64,000 bases of DNA from Streptomyces sp. NBC_00091 (lineage in GTDB: Bacteria; Actinomycetota; Actinomycetes; Streptomycetales; Streptomycetaceae), in the NCBI RefSeq assembly GCF_026343185.1, contig NZ_JAPEMA010000001.1:3658001-3722000 (forward strand), given 5' to 3'. The first letter of the stretch is position 1; every line of letters starts with the position of its first letter. The notes under the pieces were generated by a model. The model worked only from the letters and a program-made list of their open reading frames with translations. It was not told the origin of the DNA and made no database searches. Both the position numbers and the translations under genes were made by a program. Shown here in pieces: positions 55,682 through 63,263 of the stretch.

Positions 55682-56224
55682 GTGATCTCTTACGGACGTA
55701 CCGTCCTCGACCTCCAGGCCGAGCTGGTCGACGTCTACGCCGACGTCTTTTCCGCCCCGCCCTGGAACGAAGGCGAAGAAACCATTCGCCAGTTCTCGAC
55801 CCGCCTGCAGACGGACGTCCGGCGTCAGGGCTTCCGTATCGCCTTCGCCCAGTCCGCGACCGGCGTCGACGGCTTCGCCACCGGCTGGCTGACCCAGGCA
55901 CCCTTCCCGCAGCACCGCGCCTACCCCCAGGTCGCCGCCCAGCTCGGCCCCGAGCGGGTGCGGGAGCTGCTCGTCGGGGCGCTGGAGATCGACGAACTCG
56001 CCGTACGGGCCTACGCGCGCGGGCGCGGCACCGGCCGGGCGCTGCTCGCCGAGATCACCGAGGACGCCCCGCAGCGGCGCGCCTGGCTGCTGACCTCGAG
56101 GCTGGCCACGGACACGGTGGCCACGTACCGGCGCCTCGGCTGGCACGAAGTACCCGCGCTCCCCGGCACGCAGACGGGCGTGGTCGTCTTCCTCGCCCCG
56201 GACCACCCCGGCCGTCCGGGGTAG
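55682..56224 (+). CDS. GNAT-family acetyltransferase
   Basis: 180 residues from GTG 55682. GNAT core: VDVYADVFSAPPWNEGEE, IAFAQSATGVDGFATGW, LEIDELAVRAYARGRGTGRALLAEI (acetyl-CoA loop RGRGTG) and TSRLATDTVATYRRLGW. Substrate unknown. Followed 30 bp later by the AbiEi/nuclease-like gene. Confidence 0.88.
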   Translation: MISYGRTVLDLQAELVDVYADVFSAPPWNEGEETIRQFSTRLQTDVRRQGFRIAFAQSATGVDGFATGWLTQAPFPQHRAYPQVAAQLGPERVRELLVGALEIDELAVRAYARGRGTGRALLAEITEDAPQRRAWLLTSRLATDTVATYRRLGWHEVPALPGTQTGVVVFLAPDHPGRPG

Positions 56225-56254
56225 CCGGCCCCCGCTCCCGGGCATACCCGGGCC

Positions 56255-57301
56255 ATGATCACGCCCGGAACGACCAAAGTGGCCCGCCGCCAGCTCGGCC
56301 TCGCCACCCGCCACCAACTCACCACCACAGCCGGGATCCCGGACGCCACCGTCACCTCCCGCACCCGCTCGGGCGGCCCCTGGCAACGCCTGCTGCCCCG
56401 GGTGTACCTCCTCCAGACCGGCCCCCCGGACCACCGCCAACGGGCCCTGGCCGCCGTCCTGTACGCCGCCGAGCCGACGGCGGACCCGCTGTCCGGCGAG
56501 ACCGCCGCCCTCACCGGCGCGGCAGCCCTCTCCCTCCTGGGCATCGGCGACACCCCGCCCACCCCCGCCGACGTACTGATCCGCGCGCCGCGACGGCTCA
56601 CCGGGACCCCGGAGGTCCGGCCCCTGACGACCTCCCGCTGGCCGCGCACCATCACCGTCTCCGGCGTCCCCAGCGCCCGGCCGGTGCGCGCCGCCGCCGA
56701 CTTCGCCGCCCGCACCGGCCCCGACGCGCACCCCGACCGGATCCGCTCCGTCCTGGCCCAGGTCGTCCAGGCCGGCTGGTGCCACCCGCAGGACCTCCAC
56801 GCCGAACTCCGCGCCTCCCGCCTCCTGCGCCGCCCCGCCATCCGCGAGGCGGCGGCGGAACTCCTGGCCGGGGTCCGCTCGGTCGCCGAAGCCCGCGCCC
56901 GCGACGCCCTCACCGGCACCGACCTCCCGACCCCGCTGTGGAACGCCCGCCTCTACACCCCGGACGGCACCTTCCTGGCCAGCCCGGACGCCTACTGGCC
57001 CGACGAGGGCGTGGCCCTGGAGATCGACTCGGCGGAGTACCACTACACCCGCGACGCCTGGCAGGCCACCCTCCGCCGCCGCCTCCGCCTGGAGTCCCAC
57101 GGCATCCTGGTGGTGAGCGCAACCCCGTCGATGATCCGCGACACCCCGACGGAGGTCCTCGCAGCCCTCCGCACCCTCCTCACCCTCACCACCCCGCGCC
57201 CCACCCCACCCACAGCCCTGGCCCGCGGCCACCAACAGCTCACGCTGCCCATGCGGTTCCTAGGTCAGAAGGGGGTGTCTGGCGCTGAAGTTCCAGGCTG
57301 A
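56255..57301 (+). CDS. AbiEi-like N-terminus with Vsr/DUF559-type nuclease fold
   Basis: 348 residues from ATG 56255. N-terminal helix-turn-helix typical of AbiEi-related antitoxins (TRHQLTTTAGIPDATVTSRTRSGGPWQRLLPRVY, abbreviated), a middle domain, and from about 220 a PD-(D/E)xK-like region: ARARDALTGTDLPTPLWNARLY, SPDAYWPDEGVALEIDSAEYHY (Asp, Glu-x-Asp) and LRRRLRLESHGILVV. These proteins are very common in actinobacteria with no proven role. The final residues LGQKGVSGAEVPG read past the usual end, perhaps from the junction with the inserted DUF262 gene. Confidence 0.8.
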   Translation: MITPGTTKVARRQLGLATRHQLTTTAGIPDATVTSRTRSGGPWQRLLPRVYLLQTGPPDHRQRALAAVLYAAEPTADPLSGETAALTGAAALSLLGIGDTPPTPADVLIRAPRRLTGTPEVRPLTTSRWPRTITVSGVPSARPVRAAADFAARTGPDAHPDRIRSVLAQVVQAGWCHPQDLHAELRASRLLRRPAIREAAAELLAGVRSVAEARARDALTGTDLPTPLWNARLYTPDGTFLASPDAYWPDEGVALEIDSAEYHYTRDAWQATLRRRLRLESHGILVVSATPSMIRDTPTEVLAALRTLLTLTTPRPTPPTALARGHQQLTLPMRFLGQKGVSGAEVPG

Positions 57302-57322
57302 CAGTGGGGCGGGGGAGACGAC

Positions 57323-59044
57323 TCAGTGGCTTCCTTCGCGCTGAATCGTCTTCCCTGTGGCCTCTTCGATGAGTTGGATGACGATTTCCAATCGTTCATC
57401 CAGGAACGCCGTGTAGTTGTCCTCGAGGAGGCCGCTGGCCGGTTGGCTCGCGATGGCATGGGACGCCAGCACGTCCGCTAGCCTCTGTTCGCCATACGCT
57501 GCCTTCATCTTCTCGATGTACGAACTTGGGGCGTGGCTCCCTATGATTCGATTCGTCTCCCCATCGATGAGGGAGCGGTTGAGCATGAGTTCCGAACTCT
57601 CCGAATTTTGCTGCCTGGCTAGGTATGCCTTCGGGAAGATGTGGTGCGATTCCGCTTCGTGCGCACTGGTTGCTGTCATGCTCTGTCCGGTGTGGAAGTC
57701 GGCGGCCTTGTTCTTGACGAGCAGGCAAATCAAACCCGAATACAGAGCTTTGCGTCGCACTGTGGCCGTGCGCAGGGTTGTCGCGTTGATCTGCAGGTCA
57801 TTGATGACTTCAGGTGCTTCGCCCTCGCCGGCGGTGATCCACTTGGAGAGGCGCGAGTAGTCGGCGCCCATTTGGCTGTTGGCACCCTGGTCGTAATTGG
57901 TCGTGAACGTGCTCGCCCAGAAGAACTGCTGGATTCGACGCAACGCCTGGGGGCGTTCCAGTGGTTTCAGCGCCTTCAGTTGGTCCCAAACGGCCGCCAT
58001 GGGAGTGAGGAGCATCCCGTAGGGGAGCCACTTTTGAGAGGTGACGCCACAATCTGACTGAATCATGTCGATCACGCCGGCGAAGCCGGATGTCGCGCTC
58101 TCCCAGTGGGCCTTAATGTCATCCCCGCTAAGCTTTTTGAGGACGTCTGAGCGTTGTGCGCTGCCCCGGACTCGAAGGCAAATGGCCTGGAGTACGTTGT
58201 AGGGATCGATTCGGAACTCTTTGAGGGCCTTATGGTTTGCCTCGGCGTCGTCCCAGAGGTCTCGAAGATTAACCCCCTGGGGGAAGAAGCGTGCGGTAAG
58301 GAGTTCGAAGGGTCCAAGTGGCTTTCCCGTCCGATTTAGCGTTTCGAAGATGGTGCAGACGGCGTCCATGGACGTTGAACTGGGAAGGGTGAGAACAGGC
58401 AGGCCGTACGTCTTCAGTGGGCTGATGTATTTGTCGCGCATTTCTCGATAGAGGCTCTTTGCCTGCCTTGCGGTGAGTGGCAACTGATGGTCGTCCCCTA
58501 TCGCGTCCGCGTAGTCGTCCAACCAGTCGTCGAACTTGTGGACTTCGGCGATAGGGAGGTGGGATGGCGTTAGCGTCTGGCTGCGACGGCCTGGTTTGCT
58601 AACTGCGGGCATGGAGAAGATTGCCTTCTCGAAGTCCACGTCTGGTACTTCGCGTACTGTCCGAGACGGAATATCGACGAACTCGTCGACCTTGATGAAA
58701 TACCGTTCGTCTCCCGATCCGGTCAAAGCCTGGTAGAGAGAGGTGAGACGCTGCTGTCCGTCGAGTACCAGTACCGATGGCGGATTGTTGGAGGAGCTTG
58801 GGGCGCCGTCGAAGCTTCGGCTTGCGAAGTCCTGACCTTCACCCTGCTCCCAGAAGAGAAGTGTGCCCACAGGATATCGCGACATGATGGAACCGAGAAG
58901 CTCTGCGGTGCGAGTGGAATCCCAAACGAAGTCGCGCTGAAAATCTGGAAGAGCGATCTCCCGGCTTTGGATGCGGGTCACAATATTCAGTACCTGGAGT
59001 GGGTTGGTCTGAAAGATTGGATCCGACTCGTATGCGCTGGTCAT
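57323..59044 (-). CDS. DUF262 / HNH (GmrSD-like) defence-type protein
   Basis: 573 residues from ATG 59044 (AAGGA 5 nt upstream). The N-terminal DUF262 (GmrS-like, ParB-related NTPase) shows DFQRDFVWD and VLDGQQRLTSL (Asp95-Gly-Gln-Gln-Arg99). The C-terminal DUF1524/HNH part has SHHIFPKAYL (His467-His468) and MLNRSLIDGETN. Such proteins are type IV restriction enzymes against modified phage DNA (GmrSD) or related systems. Codon use is clearly lower in GC than the flanking genes, with C-poor third positions, and it stands on the opposite strand to the preceding gene, indicating recent acquisition. No partner gene is adjacent. Confidence 0.9.
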   Translation of the reverse strand: MTSAYESDPIFQTNPLQVLNIVTRIQSREIALPDFQRDFVWDSTRTAELLGSIMSRYPVGTLLFWEQGEGQDFASRSFDGAPSSSNNPPSVLVLDGQQRLTSLYQALTGSGDERYFIKVDEFVDIPSRTVREVPDVDFEKAIFSMPAVSKPGRRSQTLTPSHLPIAEVHKFDDWLDDYADAIGDDHQLPLTARQAKSLYREMRDKYISPLKTYGLPVLTLPSSTSMDAVCTIFETLNRTGKPLGPFELLTARFFPQGVNLRDLWDDAEANHKALKEFRIDPYNVLQAICLRVRGSAQRSDVLKKLSGDDIKAHWESATSGFAGVIDMIQSDCGVTSQKWLPYGMLLTPMAAVWDQLKALKPLERPQALRRIQQFFWASTFTTNYDQGANSQMGADYSRLSKWITAGEGEAPEVINDLQINATTLRTATVRRKALYSGLICLLVKNKAADFHTGQSMTATSAHEAESHHIFPKAYLARQQNSESSELMLNRSLIDGETNRIIGSHAPSSYIEKMKAAYGEQRLADVLASHAIASQPASGLLEDNYTAFLDERLEIVIQLIEEATGKTIQREGSH

Positions 59045-59097
59045 GGGTTCCTTCATGATGAAAATGGGCTATCGACTGGCAGCTGGCCAGTTCTCTC

Positions 59098-60099
59098 TCA
59101 TTCGGCGGTGCCGTGGCACTCCGCGTAGGGCTTGGTTGAGGTGCACCAGCAGGGGGAGGTGGGGGTGGGGGGCCAGGGGGTGGCTTTGCCGCGGGCGGCG
59201 AGGGTGGTGGCGTATTCGGGGAGGAGGGCCGGGGAGGCCGGGGAGGTTTTCTCCGAGGCCGCGAAGGCTTCGTAGGAGGGGACGCTGCCCGTGACGATGC
59301 CGAGGTTGGTGGTGCCCGAGGCGGCCAGGGCGCGGAGGGAGGATTCCACGCCGGCGAGGTGGGTCTCGTGGGAGGGGTACTCCGTCGCGAGGGTCGGGTA
59401 GCTGGTGAGGAGCTCGGCCAGTTCGCGCTGGGGCCAGTGGAGGATGGCCACCGGGAAGGGGCGCGAGAGGGCGGCGCGGCGGTCGCCCAGTTCGGCGCGC
59501 AGGCGGGCGATCTCGGCGCGGAGTTCGGCCGGGTCGTTGGAGCCCAGGGCCCAGATGCGCTTCGGGTCGTGGAGCTCGTCCAGCGGGATCGGGCCGATGT
59601 GGCGGGTGTCGGCGACCATGTCCCAGTCGTCGTGGGGGAGGGCGAGGAGGCGGCGTACCCGGTGGCGGCCCGTGAGGAGGGCGGTGGTGGCCTGGGTGAG
59701 GGGGGCGGACTCCGGGATCAGGAGGGTCGCCGCCTCGGTGAAGCAGTCGAGGGAGGCCTCCAGCTCGTCGTGGGATTCGAGGGCTTCCGCGATCACCTCC
59801 CAGGGCGCCGGGTCCGTCGGGCCGGCCGCGCGGATGCCCGAGATGAGGGCGCGGGCCTCGGCCTCGTGGCCGTACTCCCACAGGTTCGCGGCCTGGAGGG
59901 CCTTGATGAGGTGGGGGTTGGCGGGGGTGGAGGACAGGAGTCGGTCGTAGAGGGCGCTCGCGCGGTCCCGGGCATCGGCCAGTTCGAGGTGGGCCGCGGC
60001 CTGGAGGAGCAAGGGCTCCTGGTCCTCGGGGTAGCGGGTTGCCGTGCGGATGAGGCGCTCGGCTTCGGCGATGTGCTCGGCAGGCGTGTCGGGGCGCAT
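59098..60099 (-). CDS. SEC-C motif protein with TPR-like N-terminus
   Basis: 333 residues from ATG 60099. N-terminal TPR-like helices (HIAEAERLIRTATRYPEDQEPLLLQAA in parts, ALYDRLLSSTPANPHL), a middle globular region, and a C-terminal SEC-C zinc motif CWCTSTKPYAECHG (C-x-C...C-H). Found in Streptomyces as a stand-alone gene; function unknown. Separated by 53 bp from the DUF262 gene and divergent from the sortase gene. Confidence 0.88.
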   Translation of the reverse strand: MRPDTPAEHIAEAERLIRTATRYPEDQEPLLLQAAAHLELADARDRASALYDRLLSSTPANPHLIKALQAANLWEYGHEAEARALISGIRAAGPTDPAPWEVIAEALESHDELEASLDCFTEAATLLIPESAPLTQATTALLTGRHRVRRLLALPHDDWDMVADTRHIGPIPLDELHDPKRIWALGSNDPAELRAEIARLRAELGDRRAALSRPFPVAILHWPQRELAELLTSYPTLATEYPSHETHLAGVESSLRALAASGTTNLGIVTGSVPSYEAFAASEKTSPASPALLPEYATTLAARGKATPWPPTPTSPCWCTSTKPYAECHGTAE

Positions 60100-60146
60100 G
60101 GTTCACACCGTACTGCTGCTGGTCAGTTGAGGGGGGAGGTCTTAGG

Positions 60147-61019
60147 GTGCGGCCCGTGCGGGATCGGGTGCGTGTGGTGGTGCAGGGAGGCGGCCGGCGG
60201 GGGCGTCGGGCCGGTCTCGCGTGGCTGTTGTGGGTGGGCGCCGAGGCGATCACCACCCTGGGTGTGGTGGTGGCCTTGCTGGTGGTGCATCAAGTGTGGT
60301 GGACCAACCGGCAGGCCGTCGCCGCCGCGCAGGAGCAGGTGGAGGCGCTGGAGCGGGGGTGGGGAGCCGCCGAGGAGGGGGGAGGGGGTGCTCCTGTTGT
60401 CGGGGAGGGTGAGGGGGGTGGCGGGGGTGAGGATCCATTCGTTGTCGAGGGGGATTCGAGTGGGGTGGTGCCTTCCGGTGGTCCGGTGCCGGGGGTTTCG
60501 CGGGCCGTGCCTTCGGCCGCGCCCTCTGTGAAGCCCGCGCCGCCGGGCAAGGCGCCGGCGCGTGACGAGGCGTACGCCGTGCTGCGCGTGCCGCGGCTCG
60601 GGCTCGCCGTGCCCGTCGCGCAGGGCGTCGACAAGCGGGCCGTGCTGGACAAGGGGTACGCCGGCCACTACCCGGGGACCGCGCAGCCCGGCGCGCGGGG
60701 GAACTTCGCGCTGGCCGGGCACCGCAATACGCACGGGGAGCCCTTCCGGTACCTGAACCGGCTGCGGGAGGGTGACGAGCTGCTCGTCGATGTGCGGGGG
60801 CGCCGGTACGTGTACGTGGTGGGGAAGGTGCTGCCCGAGACCACGGCGGGGGACGTCGGGGTGATCGCGCCCGTGCCGCGCAGTGCGGTGAAGCCCGGGT
60901 ACGGGTACGGCGAGGCCGGCTCGTACATCACGCTGACGACGTGTACGCCCGAGTACACCTCCAAGTACCGGCTGGTGGTTTGGGGGGCCCTCAAGACCGT
61001 TGTCAGTGTGGGCCGTTAG
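60147..61019 (+). CDS. class E sortase
   Basis: 290 residues from GTG 60147. A membrane helix at about 23-47 (LAWLLWVGAEAITTLGVVVALLVV) anchors it. A Gly/Glu-rich variable linker (70-120) precedes the sortase barrel: catalytic His192 (FALAGHRNTH), Cys266 (ITLTTCTPEYTSKYRLVVWG) and Arg275. The TLTTCTPEYTSKYR signature is class E. These enzymes attach LAxTG proteins to peptidoglycan; one such protein is encoded at 63264. Followed 86 bp later by a DUF6412 gene. Confidence 0.95.
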   Translation: MRPVRDRVRVVVQGGGRRGRRAGLAWLLWVGAEAITTLGVVVALLVVHQVWWTNRQAVAAAQEQVEALERGWGAAEEGGGGAPVVGEGEGGGGGEDPFVVEGDSSGVVPSGGPVPGVSRAVPSAAPSVKPAPPGKAPARDEAYAVLRVPRLGLAVPVAQGVDKRAVLDKGYAGHYPGTAQPGARGNFALAGHRNTHGEPFRYLNRLREGDELLVDVRGRRYVYVVGKVLPETTAGDVGVIAPVPRSAVKPGYGYGEAGSYITLTTCTPEYTSKYRLVVWGALKTVVSVGR

Positions 61020-61104
61020 GATCGGTTGTGCGGGTGGATGTGAGTTTGGCCCGCGAGTTGGCCGTGAGTTGGGTTTGGGTCGGTTGAGTGAGGGGGTGGG
61101 GTGG

Positions 61105-61434
61105 GTGGTGCGTTCGTTTTTCTCCTTGCTGTCCCGCCTCGGTTCCTCGCGGGCTGCCCGGCTGCTCGTCACCCTGTTGCTGGTCGGCGGGTTCCTCGGA
61201 CTGTTGTCGGGGGAGGCCGGACTGGCCGCCGGTGTGGTCGTCCTGGCCGCGGCCGTCGCCGTGGGGGCCGCCGCGCTGGCCGCGTGCCTCGTACGGCCCG
61301 TGCCGCCGCACCGAATACGCACCGCGATCCGTGATCGCGAGCAGCGCACGGCGTTCCTGCCGCAGCGCGATCCCGACGCTTCGGGCCGGTCGCGGCCCAG
61401 GGCGCCCGGCCGTCTCGTCCTGACGGCCGCGTAG
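61105..61434 (+). CDS. DUF6412 membrane protein
   Basis: 109 residues from GTG 61105 (GAGGGGG upstream; TTG 61084 and GTG 61108 are alternatives). Two hydrophobic helices (AARLLVTLLLVGGFLGLLSG and AAGVVVLAAAVAVGAAALAA) precede a conserved cytoplasmic tail RIRTAIRDREQRTAFLPQRDPDASGRSRPRAPG, read in parts, which marks DUF6412. It is always next to the YidC paralogue in my memory of Streptomyces, and is so here. Confidence 0.85.
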   Translation: MVRSFFSLLSRLGSSRAARLLVTLLLVGGFLGLLSGEAGLAAGVVVLAAAVAVGAAALAACLVRPVPPHRIRTAIRDREQRTAFLPQRDPDASGRSRPRAPGRLVLTAA

Positions 61435-61538
61435 GGGCGCGCAGTACCGCCTGCCTCAGCACTGTTGTCGTCCCTCGTGGGTCGTCACGCCGAAATGCAT
61501 CTCTTTCGACGTTCGACGAGACCCCTCGGAGGGCCCGC

Positions 61539-62201
61539 GTGTCCGTATTCACTGATCTTGTCATCGAGCTGGGCCGGCTCCTGGAGCCGGTGCTGGCCGA
61601 GTCCGCGACCGCTGCCGCGATCGTGCTGTTCACCCTGCTCGTACGGCTCGCGCTGTACCCGCTGGGCCGTGCCGCGTTCCGTGCGGCGACCCCGGCGGCC
61701 GGCTGCCTGCCGATGCTCTTGCAGCTCCCCGTGTTCTTCCTGATGTACCAGTCCTTCTCCTCGGGCGGTGAGCTGCTGGGGCACCGGCTCTTCGCCGCGC
61801 CGCTCGGGGCCCGGTGGACCGAGGCGCTGGGGGAGGGCGGCCCGTTCGGGGCGCAGGGGCTGGTGTTCCTCGGGCTGTTCGCGGCGATCGCGGGCGTGGC
61901 CGCCTGGAGCGCGGTGCGGGGGCGGCGGGCGGCCGCGGCCGCACCGGCCGCCGCCGTGCCCGTGGTGGTGCCGCGCGGGGGCAAGGGGGCTACGGCCGCC
62001 GCACCGAGCCCCGAGCAGCTCGCCGCGATGCGCAAGCTGGGCGGCGTACTGCCCCTGCTGTCGTTCGGGACGCTGATCACGGCCGCCGTGGTGCCGCTGG
62101 CCGCCGGGCTGTACCTGCTGACCACCACCGCCTGGTCCGTAGCCGAGCGGGCGTGGCTCCAGCGGCGGGCGGCCGGCGGAGCAGCGCGTTCCACCCTGTG
62201 A
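61539..62201 (+). CDS. YidC/Oxa1-family membrane insertase paralogue
   Basis: 220 residues from GTG 61539. YidC core without the large periplasmic domain: FTDLVIELGRLLEP, LLVRLALYPLGRAAFRAA (helix 2 with the cytoplasmic Arg), LPMLLQLPVFFLMYQSF, MRKLGGVLPLLSFGTLIT and LAAGLYLLTTTAWSVAERAWL. The conserved groove Arg corresponds to VRLALYP. It is not the main YidC near rnpA, so a secondary insertase; substrate unknown. Confidence 0.9.
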   Translation: MSVFTDLVIELGRLLEPVLAESATAAAIVLFTLLVRLALYPLGRAAFRAATPAAGCLPMLLQLPVFFLMYQSFSSGGELLGHRLFAAPLGARWTEALGEGGPFGAQGLVFLGLFAAIAGVAAWSAVRGRRAAAAAPAAAVPVVVPRGGKGATAAAPSPEQLAAMRKLGGVLPLLSFGTLITAAVVPLAAGLYLLTTTAWSVAERAWLQRRAAGGAARSTL

Positions 62202-62214
62202 ACAGGGTCTTGCG

Positions 62215-62247
62215 GATTGGTCGGACATCTTGGAGGATCGACCAATC
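62215..62247. promoter_or_regulatory. inverted repeat upstream of FAH gene
   Basis: GATTGGTCG (62215-62223) and CGACCAATC (62239-62247) are perfect 9-bp inverted copies. The second arm is also part of a GGAGGAT/ATCCTCC hairpin (62232-62251). About 80 bp before the FAH start, it is a likely operator, for example of a GntR-type regulator. Confidence 0.6.
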
Positions 62248-62324
62248 CTCCGATGGCCGCAACCCATCGGCCGGCCCCTGGGCATGCCCATGGGCCGACC
62301 ACCCACGACCACGGGAGAATGCCC

Positions 62325-63182
62325 ATGAAGCTGCTGCGTGTCGGACCCGTCGGGTCGGAGCGCCCCGCGCTGCTCGACCAGGACGGGACCCTGCGGGACC
62401 TGTCCGGCCTGATCACGGATGTGGACGGCGCCCTGCTGTCCGACGATTCCGTGCTGTCCCGGGTACGTGAGGCCGTGGCGGGCGGCGAGCTGCCGGTCCT
62501 GGACGCGGAAGGGCTGCGGATCGGCTCGCCGGTCGGCCGGATCGGCAAGGTCGTGGGCATCGGGCTGAACTACTTCGGGCACGCGGCCGAGATCGGCGCG
62601 GAGCCGCCGGCCGAGCCGATCCTGTTCCTGAAGGCCCCGGACACCGTCGTCGGCCCCGACGACACCGTGCTCATCCCGCGCGGCAGCGTGAAGACCGACT
62701 GGGAGGCCGAGCTCGGCGTCGTCATCGGCAGCACCGCCCGCTACCTGGGCTCCGCCGAGGAGGGCCTCGCGCACGTCGGCGGCTACACGCTGGTCAACGA
62801 CGTCTCGGAGCGCGAGTTCCAGATCGAGCGCGGCGGCACCTGGGACAAGGGCAAGAACTGCGAGACCTTCACCCCGCTCGGCCCCTGGCTGGTCACGGCC
62901 GACGAGATCCCGGACCCGCAGGTCCTGGACGTCAGGCTGTGGGTCAACGGCGAGCTCAAGCAGGACGGCAACACCTCGGACCAGATCTTCCCGGTCGGCG
63001 AGGTCGTGCGGTACCTGAGCCAGTTCATGACCCTGTACCCCGGTGACGTCATCGTCACCGGCACCCCGGCGGGCGTGGCCATGGGCCAGCCGGAGCCGAA
63101 GCCGTACCTGCGGGCCGGTGATGTCGTCGAGGTGGAGATCGAGGGCCTCGGGCGGCAGCGCCAGGAGTTCAAGAGCGCGTAG
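62325..63182 (+). CDS. fumarylacetoacetate hydrolase (FAH)-family protein
   Basis: 285 residues from ATG 62325 (GGGAG 7 nt upstream). FAH domain from about 70: GIGLNYFGHAAEIGAEPPAEPILFLKAP, DWEAELGVVIG (metal-binding Glu residues), YTLVNDVSEREFQ, GKNCETFTPLGPWLV, VIVTGTPAGVAMGQ. Metal-dependent C-C hydrolase or decarboxylase of 2-oxo acids or ureidoglycolate-type substrates; exact substrate open. The upstream inverted repeat suggests ligand-dependent control. Confidence 0.93.
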   Translation: MKLLRVGPVGSERPALLDQDGTLRDLSGLITDVDGALLSDDSVLSRVREAVAGGELPVLDAEGLRIGSPVGRIGKVVGIGLNYFGHAAEIGAEPPAEPILFLKAPDTVVGPDDTVLIPRGSVKTDWEAELGVVIGSTARYLGSAEEGLAHVGGYTLVNDVSEREFQIERGGTWDKGKNCETFTPLGPWLVTADEIPDPQVLDVRLWVNGELKQDGNTSDQIFPVGEVVRYLSQFMTLYPGDVIVTGTPAGVAMGQPEPKPYLRAGDVVEVEIEGLGRQRQEFKSA

Positions 63183-63210
63183 TCACCACATGTGTAGTCA
63201 CCACATATGA

Positions 63211-63245
63211 GGAGGGGCGGGCTGCCGCCGGCAGCCCGCCCCTCC
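63211..63245. terminator. bidirectional terminator hairpin
   Basis: Perfect 16-bp stem (63211-63226 with 63230-63245), loop GCC, followed by TTG, between FAH and the ALF-repeat gene. Just before it TAGTCACCACAT occurs twice in tandem (63180-63205). Confidence 0.9.
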
Positions 63246-63263
63246 TTGCGTTCGTGGCGGCGG

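Noticed and set aside
55658..57235. 525-codon minus frame opposite GNAT and AbiEi-like genes
   Set aside because: Crosses two plus-strand genes with recognisable motifs and has none itself.
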